From Ardenticatenaceae bacterium (lineage in GTDB: Bacteria; Chloroflexota; Anaerolineae; Ardenticatenales; Ardenticatenaceae), in contig JALSKA010000178.1 of NCBI GenBank assembly GCA_026989095.1, positions 1-55,508 of the forward strand: 55,508 nucleotides of DNA, written 5' to 3'. Within the stretch, counting starts at the first letter, position 1, and every line of letters begins with the position of its first letter. Below the pieces are notes generated by a model. It saw nothing but the letters and a program-made list of their open reading frames with translations, was not told the DNA's origin and did not search any database. A program made the translations under genes and the position numbers. This document shows, one piece after another, positions 1 to 8,862 of the stretch.

Positions 1-1
1 C

Positions 2-979
2 GTGACCTTGGCCCGCCAGGTGGACTGGCGGGCCGAGCGGCCCGACCTCATTTTGGCCTCGGACATGCTGGACGTTACAACTCTGCTGGCCCTCACCCGC
101 CCCCTGACCGCCCACGTGCCGGTAGCCCTCTACTTCCACGAGAACCAGCTCACCTACCCGGTGCCGCCGGGCACCAAGCGGGACCTTCACTACGGCTGGA
201 TCAACTACGTCTCGGCCTTGGCCTCGAACGCGTTGCTCTTCAACTCGGCCTACCACAGGGACGAATTCTTCGGCGAACTGCCCCGCCTGCTCAAACACTT
301 CCCGGACTACAACCACTTGGAGACCGTGGATGAGCTGCGCCGGCGGGCCCACGTGCTCTATCCGGGCGTGGACGTGGCCGATCTCCTGGAAGGGGAAGAG
401 GACGCGAACGGCCTGCCCCCGCGCGGGGCCACACCTCCTCTCATCCTCTGGAACCAGCGGTGGGAGTACGACAAGGGGCCCGAGGCGTTCTTCGCGGTCC
501 TGGACCGCGTGGCCGCGGCCGGCGTTCCCTTCCGGCTGGCCCTGGCGGGCGAGAGCTACCGCCTCAAGCCGACCGAATTCCTGGAAGCCCGCGAACGCTT
601 CCGCAAGCACATCGTCCACTTCGGCTACGCCGAGCGGCCCCGCTACCGGGCACTGCTCCGCCGGGCCGACGTGGTGATCAGCACGGCCCACCACGAGTTC
701 TTCGGCATTGCCGTGGTGGAGGCCATCGCTGCCGGCGCTTTCCCCCTCCTGCCGCGCCGGCTGGTCTACCCGGAGTACATCCCGCCGGCCTACCACGGGG
801 CCGTGCTCTACGACAACGTGGACGAGCTGGCGGACAAGCTCATCGCCTTCCTGCGCGATGGCCCCCCTCTCGAGACAGCTCCCCTGCGCGAGGCCGTGCG
901 CCGCTTCGACTGGCGCGTACAAGCGCCAGAGTACGACACTCTCTTCGAGCGCCTGGTGAGGGGGGAAGGCGAGGGATGA
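2..979 (+). CDS. tRNA-queuosine alpha-mannosyltransferase-like glycosyltransferase (DUF3524/GTDC1 family), 5' truncated
   Basis: The visible 325 codons match the DUF3524/GTDC1 family of GT-B glycosyltransferases, whose vertebrate member mannosylates queuosine in tRNA. Diagnostic stretches are FHENQLTYP near residue 45, WNQRWEYDKGPE near 150 and the C-terminal nucleotide-sugar loop HHEFFGIAVVEAIAAGAFPLL near 230. The family usually has about 50 more N-terminal residues, so the gene begins upstream of the window and the GTG at position 2 is simply an internal codon. It overlaps the next gene by four bases (ATGA), which implies translational coupling. The family assignment is firm. The tRNA substrate in this organism is inferred from the vertebrate enzyme, because no queuosine gene is in view. 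Confidence 0.85.
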   Translation: MTLARQVDWRAERPDLILASDMLDVTTLLALTRPLTAHVPVALYFHENQLTYPVPPGTKRDLHYGWINYVSALASNALLFNSAYHRDEFFGELPRLLKHFPDYNHLETVDELRRRAHVLYPGVDVADLLEGEEDANGLPPRGATPPLILWNQRWEYDKGPEAFFAVLDRVAAAGVPFRLALAGESYRLKPTEFLEARERFRKHIVHFGYAERPRYRALLRRADVVISTAHHEFFGIAVVEAIAAGAFPLLPRRLVYPEYIPPAYHGAVLYDNVDELADKLIAFLRDGPPLETAPLREAVRRFDWRVQAPEYDTLFERLVRGEGEG

Positions 980-1647
980 CGCGCCCCCTGGTGGAGTTAC
1001 GCCGCGTGTCGCGCCACTTCCGCGCCGGCCAGGACGTTGTCCGCGCCCTGGACAATGTCTCCATGAACGTGGCGCCCGGCGAGTTCGTGGCCATCGTGGG
1101 GCCGAGCGGCAGCGGGAAGAGCACGCTGCTCGGCCTCATCGCCGGGCTGGACCGCCCCACGTCGGGGGAGGTGTGGGTGGCCGGCCGGCGCCTCGACCAC
1201 ATGAGCGAGGACGAACTCGCCCGCTGGCGCCGACGGGGGGTGGGCATTGTCTTCCAGTTCTTTCAGCTCCTGCCCACGCTGACCGCCCTGGAAAACGTCA
1301 TGCTCCCCTTGGCCTTGGCCGGCCACCCCGATCCCCGCGCGCGGGCCACCGACTTACTCGAGCACCTCGGGTTGGGCGGCCGCCTCCACCACCTGCCGGC
1401 CGAGCTCAGCGGCGGAGAACAGCAGCGGGTGGCCATTGCCAGGGCCGTGGCCAATCGCCCTCCCCTGCTGCTGGCCGACGAGCCAACCGGCAACTTGGAC
1501 GAGCGAACCGGCCAGACCATTCTGGCAATCCTGGCAGACCTCCACCGTCGGGGACAGACCATCGTGCTGGTGACACACGATGCCACCTTAGCCGCCCTGG
1601 CCGACCGCCGGCTGGAGCTCAGGGACGGCCACATCCACACTGTGTGA
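976..1647 (+). CDS. ABC transporter ATP-binding protein (LolD/MacB type)
   Basis: This 223-residue protein is a complete ABC ATPase. It has Walker A GPSGSGKST near residue 40, a Q-loop at VFQFFQLL, the signature LSGGEQQR, Walker B LLLADEP and the switch histidine in VTHD. The order and the LPTLTALENVMLPL stretch are typical of the LolD/MacB/FtsE subgroup, which works with FtsX-like permeases in lipoprotein export or in mechanical, non-transport roles. The ATG at 976 overlaps the stop of the upstream gene. No permease follows, because the next gene is convergent and begins its 3' end two bases away, so the membrane partner must be elsewhere. The ATPase call is certain; the substrate is unknown. 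Confidence 0.93.
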   Translation: MTRPLVELRRVSRHFRAGQDVVRALDNVSMNVAPGEFVAIVGPSGSGKSTLLGLIAGLDRPTSGEVWVAGRRLDHMSEDELARWRRRGVGIVFQFFQLLPTLTALENVMLPLALAGHPDPRARATDLLEHLGLGGRLHHLPAELSGGEQQRVAIARAVANRPPLLLADEPTGNLDERTGQTILAILADLHRRGQTIVLVTHDATLAALADRRLELRDGHIHTV

Positions 1648-1648
1648 A

Positions 1649-2002
1649 TTACTCCGGCGGGGACATCTGGCGCAAGGCGGCCAACAGGGCCTCGAACTCC
1701 TCGCGGCAATCGCCGCACCGTTCCAAGTGAGCTTGGACTAGCCACAGGGCCTCGAACTCCTCGCGGCAATCGCCGCACCGTTCCAAGTGAGCTTGGACTA
1801 GCCACAGGGCCTCGGGAATCTCCCGCCCGGCCAGCACCAGCTCGGCAAAACGGTCCAGCTCCTCGAAACACTCGTCACAGCCTATCTCCTCCTCCTCCGT
1901 GCTCAGCACCCCCTCGACCAGGCGGCGCAGCGTGGCCACGTCGAGCCGGCCGTTGAGCCGGGGGCACCATTCCCGTCGCCTGCCTTGCGAAGGCGTTGCC
2001 AA
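1649..2002 (-). CDS. Putative zinc-finger (anti-sigma-like) protein with an internal 20-residue duplication
   Basis: This small acidic protein of up to 117 residues carries the H-x3-C-x2-C motif (HLERCGDC) of zf-HC2 anti-sigma proteins. The motif occurs twice because a 20-residue segment (LWLVQAHLERCGDCREEFEA) is repeated head to tail. A preceding CDEC pair may complete a metal site. No transmembrane helix is present, so if it is an anti-sigma factor it is a soluble one. No sigma gene is adjacent. The longest frame starts with TTG at 2002, but GTG codons around residues 22 and 32 are also possible and the start is unsettled. The TTG overlaps the -35 element of the divergent sortase promoter. 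The zinc-finger reading is good; the regulatory role is inferred. Confidence 0.65.
   Translation of the reverse strand: MATPSQGRRREWCPRLNGRLDVATLRRLVEGVLSTEEEEIGCDECFEELDRFAELVLAGREIPEALWLVQAHLERCGDCREEFEALWLVQAHLERCGDCREEFEALLAALRQMSPPE
1684..1814. repeat. Perfect 60-bp tandem duplication (2.2 copies) inside the zinc-finger gene
   Basis: Bases 1684-1743 and 1744-1803 are identical, and the third, partial copy continues through 1814 before diverging. The unit is a multiple of three, so the reading frame on the minus strand is kept and a 20-residue zinc-binding segment is doubled. The lack of any mismatch indicates a very recent event or ongoing slippage. Confidence 0.95.
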
Positions 2003-2024
2003 AATGGCCGCTTTGGCCTACAAT
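1996..2024 (+). promoter_or_regulatory. Sigma-70 type promoter for the sortase gene
   Basis: TTGCCA at 1996-2001 and TACAAT at 2019-2024 are separated by exactly 17 bases. The predicted start of transcription leaves a leader of about 70 bases before the sortase ATG. The -35 box overlaps the 5' end of the divergent zinc-finger gene. Confidence 0.65.
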
Positions 2025-2098
2025 TGTTTTTACAGGTGGCGGCATACCCTCTCGCAAAGACACAGAGCGTGGAGCGTGGTTGTCCGAAAGGGTGAACC

Positions 2099-3025
2099 AT
2101 GTGGTCCAAGAAAAGCGTTGATGAACTCTCCTTGGAGGAATTGGAACGTCTTGTCCTCCTGAAACGGCGCGAGGAGCGCCAGAGACGCCTGCGCCGGCGG
2201 GTTCCCTCCGTACCCGACGTTCCTCCGCCCCCACCGCCGGACGTGCGCCGGCACGACGACCTGGCCTTCATGGGGCGGGCTCACCGCAAGCGAGCCCGCT
2301 GGATCCGGGGGCTTCGCCGGAACGCTCCGTGGCAAGATCGGGTCCTCTTCCTCGTCGAGATGTTGGCGCTGGTGGGGCTTGTGGTCACCTTGGTGCTCTT
2401 CATGGCCGAGCGGGAGGAGTTGAACGCCGAGAGCCTGCGCGCCATGGCCGCCTCGATCTCCGAAGAGGCGGATCCCGGATCGCACACCACGACACAGGAG
2501 CTGCCGAGCATCCTCCCCGGGCGCCCGCCGCCGCCGGGCGACACCCAGCCCATCTACCCGGCCCTCTACGCCGACCGCATTGTGCCCTCGACCGTGCAAA
2601 ACCCCGAGCCCCTGCTCGACGAGGCAGAGGCCCAACGCCTGCCGGCCCGCATCCGCATTCCCAAGATCAACGTGGACGCGCCCATCGTGTTGGGCGATGA
2701 CTGGGAGTCCCTCAAGAAGGGCGTGGGCTGGTACTTAGCCTCGGCCAAGCCGGGCGAGCGGGGCAACATCGTGCTCTCGGCCCACAACGACATCTACGGC
2801 GAGATATTCCGCTACCTGCACAAGCTGGAGGCCGGGGACGAAGTCTTCATCTACGACCGCGCGGGCCGCGAGTACCGCTACGTGGTGGCCGTGAAGCGCA
2901 TCGTGGAGCCCACAGCAGTGGAGGTGCTGCGGCAGACCAACGAGCCCATCGCCACCCTCATCACTTGCTATCCCTACTTGATCGACACCCAGCGCCTCGT
3001 CGTCGTAGCCGAGCTCCAACCCTGA
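2099..3025 (+). CDS. Sortase family transpeptidase with long N-terminal cytoplasmic/linker region
   Basis: This 308-residue membrane-anchored sortase has the full catalytic triad: His229 in SAHND, Cys290 in TLITCYPY and Arg299 in TQRLVV. The TL(I/T)TCY context resembles class D/E sortases. The N-terminus is unusual. About 80 charged residues with a proline run (PPPPPP near 45) precede a single membrane span at about residues 85-102, and a proline-rich stalk leads to the catalytic domain at about 180-308. The enzyme should sit outside the membrane and cleave C-terminal sorting signals, but no LPxTG-type substrate or pilin gene is nearby. AAGGGTGA lies just ahead of the ATG. The class assignment is less certain than the sortase call. 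Confidence 0.9.
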   Translation: MWSKKSVDELSLEELERLVLLKRREERQRRLRRRVPSVPDVPPPPPPDVRRHDDLAFMGRAHRKRARWIRGLRRNAPWQDRVLFLVEMLALVGLVVTLVLFMAEREELNAESLRAMAASISEEADPGSHTTTQELPSILPGRPPPPGDTQPIYPALYADRIVPSTVQNPEPLLDEAEAQRLPARIRIPKINVDAPIVLGDDWESLKKGVGWYLASAKPGERGNIVLSAHNDIYGEIFRYLHKLEAGDEVFIYDRAGREYRYVVAVKRIVEPTAVEVLRQTNEPIATLITCYPYLIDTQRLVVVAELQP

Positions 3026-3088
3026 AGTTGGCGTGCTTTCGGCCGTCGCCGTCCAAGAACGTGTGAACCGGCAGGCCAAACACGGCCC

Positions 3089-3117
3089 TTGACAACAGCC
3101 GCGGTTTTTGTTATAGT
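3089..3117 (+). promoter_or_regulatory. Consensus promoter of the trp operon
   Basis: A perfect -35 TTGACA (3089-3094) and a near-consensus -10 TATAGT (3112-3117) are spaced by 17 bases, giving the strongest promoter in the window. Transcription would begin near 3124, directly ahead of the T-box leader. The arrangement suits a gene whose control is mainly by termination in the leader. Confidence 0.85.
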
Positions 3118-3520
3118 GGACCACACAGCGCGGCATCTGGCACAAGTCCAGAGTCTAAAGGCGATGAACCGGAAGAGTAGCGCCTGAGCGCGCGCCAGAG
3201 AGGTGGACCTTGACCCGCTAGGGTCATGGGCTGCGAGTCCACTCGCAAGCGGCAGGCGTGAATGGGCCGGGGAGCTGGTGGCCCGAACGGCGTTTCCAGA
3301 GCAGGCTTAGTAGGGCCACCCGGTGTCGCCGCCGTTATCGGGCGAGGGTATCGGCCGATGGCCGGGAGGAGCCGGCGCGGCCCGTACCTGGAACGAGTGA
3401 GGCTGGCCGCTTCCGAACGCGCTCACGGGCGCGTTTTTTCATGTCAGCCTAAGCGGGGTGGCACCGCGGGAGACACACAAGCGCTCTCGTCCCCAGAGGA
3501 CGGGAGCGCTTTTTGTCTTT
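3118..3520 (+). promoter_or_regulatory. Tryptophan T-box riboswitch (UGG specifier)
   Basis: The 540-base gap before trpE is a T-box leader that senses uncharged tRNA. Stem I begins with the usual GATGAACCGGAAGAGTAG-type purine-rich strand near 3163-3180 and an AGAGA element near 3203. The specifier loop reads GUGAA-UGG (specifier 3263-3265), a Trp codon. The T-box core GGGTGGCACCGCGG lies at 3456-3469. The base after TGG in the bulge is C, which would pair with a G discriminator as found in tRNA-Trp. A terminator hairpin with a U-tract follows. Binding of uncharged tRNA-Trp should stabilise the antiterminator and allow transcription of the whole operon. Exact stem boundaries are approximate. 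Confidence 0.92.
3480..3520 (+). terminator. Regulated intrinsic terminator of the T-box
   Basis: A 13-bp stem pairs 3480-3492 with 3498-3510, with one G-U pair and a five-base loop, and runs into TTTTTG and further T residues. It lies directly after the antiterminator core, as expected for a transcriptional T-box. Confidence 0.9.
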
Positions 3521-3566
3521 CAGACACGCCCGCGGCAGGGCTCCAAGTGAAGGAGGTGAATTGCCC

Positions 3567-5111
3567 ATGAGTGCCCTTCAGGCTGTGCTCGCCAGAGACC
3601 AACTGACCACGACGCGCGAGCAGTTCTACGCTTGTGCCCAGCAGCCCGGGGTTCAAGCCGTGCCTGTATTCCGCCAACTGCCCGCCGACCTGGAGACACC
3701 GGTCACCTTGTACCTGAAATTGCGCCACTTGGGGCCCAGTTTCCTGTTGGAGAGCGTCGAACAGGCTGCTCAGGTGGGCCGGTACTCCATTCTCGGCTGT
3801 GCGCCCCGCCGGCAGATCGTAGTCCGCGGGCGCCAGGTGACGGTGATCGGCGACGACGCACCCACAACGCTTACCCTTGCCCCCCACGAGGACCCGCTGG
3901 ACGCCATCAAGGCCGAACTGGCGCGCTACAACCCCGTGGCCCTTCCGCCAGACCTCATCGGCGAGATTCCCCGCTTCTTCGGCGGGGCCGTGGGCTACTT
4001 GGCCTACGACCTGGCGCGCTTCTTCGAGCGCTTGCCCAACGTCAACCCGGACCCCTTGGGCCTCCCAGAGGTCCACATGCTCTTGGCCGACACCTTGGTC
4101 ATCTTCGACCACCTCAAACACCGGCTGCTCATGTGTGCTGTGGCCCTCCTTGGCCCCGACGGTGACGCGGACCGCGCCTTCGACGAGGCCACGGAGCGCC
4201 TGAACGAGTTGCAGGCGTTCATCGGCCGGCCGCTGGTCCCCATGCCACCGGCGCCCGGCCGGGCAATGGGGCACCCCCGGCCGGGCACGAGCCGGTCGCA
4301 GTTCGAGGACGCCGTCCGGCGGGCCAAGGCGTACATTGCCGCCGGCGACATCTTCCAAGTGGTGCTCTCCCAGCGGGCCGCGCGCCCCACCCCCGTTGAT
4401 CCCTTCTCCATCTACCGCGCCCTGCGCCGGCTCAACCCGTCCCCCTACATGTTCTTCCTCGACTTGGGGGGCGACCCGCCGGTCCGGCTGATCGGCTCCT
4501 CGCCCGAGATGCTCGTTCGCCTGCAGGGGCGCACGGCCGAAACGCGCCCCATCGCCGGCACCCGCCCGCGGGGAACAACCCCGGAGGAGGACCGCCGGCT
4601 GGAAGCCGAGCTCCTGGCCGACCCCAAGGAGCGGGCCGAACACGTCATGCTCGTGGATTTAGGCCGCAACGACTTGGGCCGGGTGTGTACCTTTGGCTCC
4701 GTCCACGTGCCCGACTTCTTCACCGTCGAGCGCTACTCCCACGTGATGCACATCGTCAGCCGGGTGGTAGGCGAGCTCCAAGAGGGCTTGAACGCCTTCG
4801 ACCTCGTGCGCGCCACGTTCCCGGCCGGCACCGTCAGCGGCGCCCCCAAGGTGCGGGCCATGGAAATCATCGAGGAGTTGGAAAACGCGCGCCGGGGCCC
4901 CTACGCGGGCGCCGTGGGCTACTTCGGGTTCAACGGCAACATGGACACCTGCATCACCATTCGCACCATTGTGATGTGTGACGACGTGGCCTACCTCCAG
5001 GCCGGCGCCGGCATCGTGGCCGACAGCGATCCCGCCCGCGAATGGGAGGAGACCTGCCACAAGGTGCGCGCCCTGGAGGTGGCCATCGAGATGGCCGAGC
5101 GAGGCCTGTAA
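3567..5111 (+). CDS. trpE: Anthranilate synthase component I
   Basis: TrpE converts chorismate to anthranilate with ammonia from TrpG. The 514-residue protein shows the family's landmarks: LLES at 60-63 (the tryptophan feedback site), GGAVGYLAYD, SSPEMLVR, RPIAGTRPRG, LGRNDLGRVC, FPAGTVSGAPK and GFNGNMDTCITIRT. The retained LLES motif argues for feedback inhibition by Trp in addition to T-box control. The ATG at 3567 was chosen over longer frames because AGGAGGTGA ends eight bases upstream and the longer frame would read through the terminator hairpin. It is the first gene of the operon, 30 bases ahead of trpS. Confidence 0.97.
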   Translation: MSALQAVLARDQLTTTREQFYACAQQPGVQAVPVFRQLPADLETPVTLYLKLRHLGPSFLLESVEQAAQVGRYSILGCAPRRQIVVRGRQVTVIGDDAPTTLTLAPHEDPLDAIKAELARYNPVALPPDLIGEIPRFFGGAVGYLAYDLARFFERLPNVNPDPLGLPEVHMLLADTLVIFDHLKHRLLMCAVALLGPDGDADRAFDEATERLNELQAFIGRPLVPMPPAPGRAMGHPRPGTSRSQFEDAVRRAKAYIAAGDIFQVVLSQRAARPTPVDPFSIYRALRRLNPSPYMFFLDLGGDPPVRLIGSSPEMLVRLQGRTAETRPIAGTRPRGTTPEEDRRLEAELLADPKERAEHVMLVDLGRNDLGRVCTFGSVHVPDFFTVERYSHVMHIVSRVVGELQEGLNAFDLVRATFPAGTVSGAPKVRAMEIIEELENARRGPYAGAVGYFGFNGNMDTCITIRTIVMCDDVAYLQAGAGIVADSDPAREWEETCHKVRALEVAIEMAERGL

Positions 5112-5141
5112 CAACTCCAATCACACCAAGGAGGTGAGCGT

Positions 5142-6206
5142 ATGACGACTTCGGTTGCCACGCAACCCACACCCCAAACAACCGCGCCCGCCGTTCCCAA
5201 GAAACGCCTGCTCACAGGCGACCGCCCCACGGGCAAGCTTCACTTGGGTCACTACGTGGGCTCGCTCCGAAACCGGGTGGCCCTCCAGGACGACTACGAC
5301 GCCTACTTCCTGATCGCCGACCTCCACACCCTCACCACCAAGCCCACGAAAGAGGACATCGCCCGCATTCCCGAGCACATCCGGGAGATGGTCCTCGACT
5401 ACCTGGCCGTGGGCATCGACCCAGAGAAGAGCACCATCTTCGTGCAGTCGGCCATTCCGGGCACCTACGAGCTCAACCTGATCTTCGAGATGTTGGTCAC
5501 CGTGCCCCGCTTGGCCCGCCTGCCCTCGATCAAAGAGATGGCCCGGGCTGCCATGATCGACGAGGAGGCCATCCCCTTCGGCCTGCTGGGCTACCCGGTG
5601 CTCCAGGCGGCCGACATCCTGCTGCCCCGCGCCGAGATCGTGCCCGTGGGCAAGGACAACGTGGCCCACGTGGAGATCACGCGGGAGATCGCCCGGCGCT
5701 TCAACCACCTCTACGGCCGCGTCTTCCCGGAGCCCCAAGCCCTCGTGGGCGAGGAGCAGACCCTAGTGGGCATCGACGGCAAGGCCAAAATGAGCAAGTC
5801 CCTCAACAACGCCATTTTCCTCAGCGACGACGAGCAGACCGTCAACCAGAAGGTGCGGCGCATGTACACCGACCCCAAGCGCATCCGGGCCGACATCCCC
5901 GGCACCGTGGAGGGCAACCCCGTCTTCATCTACCATGACCTCTTCAACCCCGACAAGGAGGAGGTGGAGGACCTGAAAGAGCGCTACCGCCAGGGGCGGG
6001 TGGGGGACGTGGAGGTGAAGAAGAAACTGGCCCGGGCCATCAACAATTTCCTCGACCCCATCCGTGAACGGCGCGCTCGCTTTGCCCAACAGCCCGGCCT
6101 CATCGAGGAGATCCTCCACGAGGGCAACCGCAAGATGCGCCACGTGGCCGCGGAGACCATGGAGCTGGTGCGCGAGGCCATGGGCCTGACCTATTTCCGA
6201 ACATAA
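5142..6206 (+). CDS. trpS: Tryptophanyl-tRNA synthetase
   Basis: This class I synthetase charges tRNA-Trp. The HIGH-type motif is HLGH at residues 34-37 and KMSKS is at 216-220. The length of 354 residues fits the bacterial family, with about 20 extra Thr/Pro/Ala-rich residues at the N-terminus. AAGGAGGTGA precedes the ATG. Its place as the second gene of the trp operon is unusual and puts it under the same Trp T-box, so low charging of tRNA-Trp would raise both the amino acid supply and the charging enzyme. Confidence 0.97.
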   Translation: MTTSVATQPTPQTTAPAVPKKRLLTGDRPTGKLHLGHYVGSLRNRVALQDDYDAYFLIADLHTLTTKPTKEDIARIPEHIREMVLDYLAVGIDPEKSTIFVQSAIPGTYELNLIFEMLVTVPRLARLPSIKEMARAAMIDEEAIPFGLLGYPVLQAADILLPRAEIVPVGKDNVAHVEITREIARRFNHLYGRVFPEPQALVGEEQTLVGIDGKAKMSKSLNNAIFLSDDEQTVNQKVRRMYTDPKRIRADIPGTVEGNPVFIYHDLFNPDKEEVEDLKERYRQGRVGDVEVKKKLARAINNFLDPIRERRARFAQQPGLIEEILHEGNRKMRHVAAETMELVREAMGLTYFRT

Positions 6207-6258
6207 CTGCCCCACGGGCCGTGCCCGTGGAAGGCCCTACGGTGCAGGAGGGAACACG

Positions 6259-6833
<575 letters not shown>

Positions 6834-6837
<4 letters not shown>

Positions 6838-7871
6838 TTCGAGAAGCGCTGTTGACCGTCCTGGAAGGCGAATCGCTCACCCAGGAACAGGCCGAGGCGG
6901 CCATGAGCTGCATCATGAGCGGCGAGGCCACGCCGGCCCAAATTGCCGGCTTCCTCGTCGCCCTGCGCATGAAAGGGGAGACGGTGGACGAGATCGCCGG
7001 CTTCGCGCGGGCCATGCGCCGGGCCGCCGTCTCCGTCCGCCCCTCCCGCCCCGACGTGATCGACACCTGTGGCACAGGGGGCGACCGGGCCGGCACCTTC
7101 AACATCTCCACCACCACGGCCTTCGTGGTGGCCGGCGCCGGGCTGGGCGTGGCCAAGCACGGCAACCGCAGTGTCAGCAGCCGTTCGGGCAGCGCCGACG
7201 TGCTGGAGGCCCTCGGCGTCAGCTTGGAGCTCTCCCCGGAACGGGTGGCCCAAGCCATCGACGAGATCGGCATCGGCTTCCTCTTCGCGCCCAAGCTCCA
7301 CCCGGCCATGCGATACGCCATCGGCCCGCGGCGGGAGTTGGGCGTGCGCACGGTCTTCAACATTCTGGGCCCGCTCACCAACCCGGCCGGCGCCCGCGCG
7401 CAGTTGCTCGGCGTCTACGACCCGGCCCTCACGGAGGTTATGGCCAACGTGCTCCGGGCCCTTGGCAGCCGGGCAGCCTTCGTGGTCCACGGCGCCGGCC
7501 AGGTGGACGAACTGACCACATCAGGGCTCAACCGGGTGAGCTACTTCGGCGTGGCGCCGGCCAACGGGCGGGTGGTGACCGAGATGCTCGACCCCCGCGA
7601 GCTGGGCTTCATCCCGGCGCCGCCCGAGGCCCTGCAAGGGGGTGAGCCGGCCGAGAACGCCCGCATCCTGCGCGCCATTCTGGCCGGCGAGGAGCGCGGG
7701 CCACGGCGCGACGTGGTGGTACTCAACGCCGCCGCGGCCCTGGTGGCCGGCGGCGCGGCCGCCACGCTCGAGGAGGGCGTGGCCCGCGCGGCCGAGAGCA
7801 TTGACAGCGGCGCCGCCTTGCGTACACTTAAGGCGCTCGTCGAGTTCAGCCAGAAGGTGGGGCCCTCGTAG
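6834..7871 (+). CDS. trpD: Anthranilate phosphoribosyltransferase
   Basis: TrpD transfers phosphoribose from PRPP to anthranilate. The 345-residue protein has the PRPP/Mg loop [35 protein letters not shown] and [11 protein letters not shown], all diagnostic. The ATG at 6834 overlaps the trpG stop and is preceded by GAGGAGG, which settles the start against a much longer open frame. Three bases separate its stop from trpC. Confidence 0.97.
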
Positions 7872-7874
7872 CCT

Positions 7875-8669
7875 ATGGCGGCCAAGACGATCCTCGAACG
7901 CATCGTCCGCTGGAAACACGACGAAATCGAGCGCCACAAGCACAGGCGGCCGCCGGAGTTGGTGCGTGCCGAGGCGGCCATGGCCCCACGGCCGCGCGAC
8001 TTCGAGGCCGCGTTGCGGGGGCCGGGCGTCGCCCTCATCGCCGAGGTGAAGCGGGCCTCGCCCAGCAAGGGCCTGCTGCGCCACGACTTCGACGCCGTCG
8101 GGCTGGCCCGCGCCTACGAGGCCAACGGCGCCGTGGCCATTAGCGTGCTCACCGACCAGCACTTCTTCCAGGGCAACATAGGCCACCTGCAAGCCGTGCG
8201 CCGGGCCGTGCGGCTTCCCGTCTTGCGCAAGGATTTCATCCTGGACCCCTACCAGGTCTACGAAGCCCGGGCCGCTGGCGCCGACGCCGTGCTGCTCATC
8301 GTCGCTGCCTTGGGCGACACAGCCCTGGCCGAGCTCCACGAGCTCGCGCGCGAGCTGGGCATGGCCGCCCTGGTCGAAGTCCACGACGAGGCCGAGTTGG
8401 AACGGGCCCTGCGGCTCTCCCCCACGCTCGTCGGCATCAACAACCGGGACCTGCGCACTTTTCAGGTGGACTTGAACACCACCGCCCGCCTGCGTCCCCT
8501 CATTCCGGCCGGCACGCTCGTGGTGGCCGAGAGCGGCGTTCACACGGCCGCCGACGTGCGCCGCCTGGCCGAGATGGGCGTGGACGCCATGCTCGTGGGC
8601 GAGGCCCTGGTGCGGGCCAAGGACGTGGACGCCAAAGTTCAGGAGCTGGCTTCGGCCGGCAGAAGTTGA
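7875..8669 (+). CDS. trpC: Indole-3-glycerol phosphate synthase
   Basis: TrpC closes the indole ring from CdRP with loss of CO2. The 264-residue TIM barrel has IAEVKRASPSKG (the catalytic Lys pair), SVLTDQHFFQG, VLRKDFILDPYQVYEARAAGADAVLLI, GINNRDLRTF and VAESGV. It is monofunctional, since trpF is separate downstream. The ATG follows the trpD stop by three bases with little Shine-Dalgarno sequence, so it may depend on coupling. Confidence 0.96.
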   Translation: MAAKTILERIVRWKHDEIERHKHRRPPELVRAEAAMAPRPRDFEAALRGPGVALIAEVKRASPSKGLLRHDFDAVGLARAYEANGAVAISVLTDQHFFQGNIGHLQAVRRAVRLPVLRKDFILDPYQVYEARAAGADAVLLIVAALGDTALAELHELARELGMAALVEVHDEAELERALRLSPTLVGINNRDLRTFQVDLNTTARLRPLIPAGTLVVAESGVHTAADVRRLAEMGVDAMLVGEALVRAKDVDAKVQELASAGRS

Positions 8670-8687
8670 GGTTGAGGAGGAGCGCTC

Positions 8688-8822
8688 ATGGAGAACAACA
8701 GCGGAATCCTGGCCGGCATCATCGCCGGCGTGATCGCCCTCGCCGTGGGCACATCCCTGTGCATTGTCATCCTGCTGATCGCCTCCCAGGCCGAGCCCGT
8801 GCGCTCCCTGCTGGGGCTGTGA
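8688..8822 (+). CDS. Small single-span membrane protein within the trp operon
   Basis: A 44-codon gene lies between trpC (18 bases) and trpF (40 bases). It has one of the best ribosome-binding sites of the operon, GAGGAGGAG five bases ahead of the ATG. The predicted protein starts with MENNSG and continues with one hydrophobic span at about residues 7-33. Gly10 and Gly14 form a GxxxG helix-packing motif, Cys25 sits in the span, and a short polar tail (QAEPVRSLLGL) follows. I recognise no family and know of no trp-operon protein of this kind. It could be a transport accessory, a regulator of a Trp permease or a general membrane peptide. The coding call rests on the start signal, the clean hydrophobic profile and codon use like its neighbours. 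Confidence 0.72.
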   Translation: MENNSGILAGIIAGVIALAVGTSLCIVILLIASQAEPVRSLLGL

Positions 8823-8862
8823 CAGCTCGGCCGACACCTGCAGGGCAACGCGGAGCACCAAC

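Noticed and set aside
3258-3566. Small open frames between the sortase gene and trpE.
   Set aside because: They fall in the T-box leader, where the sequence is explained by RNA structure.
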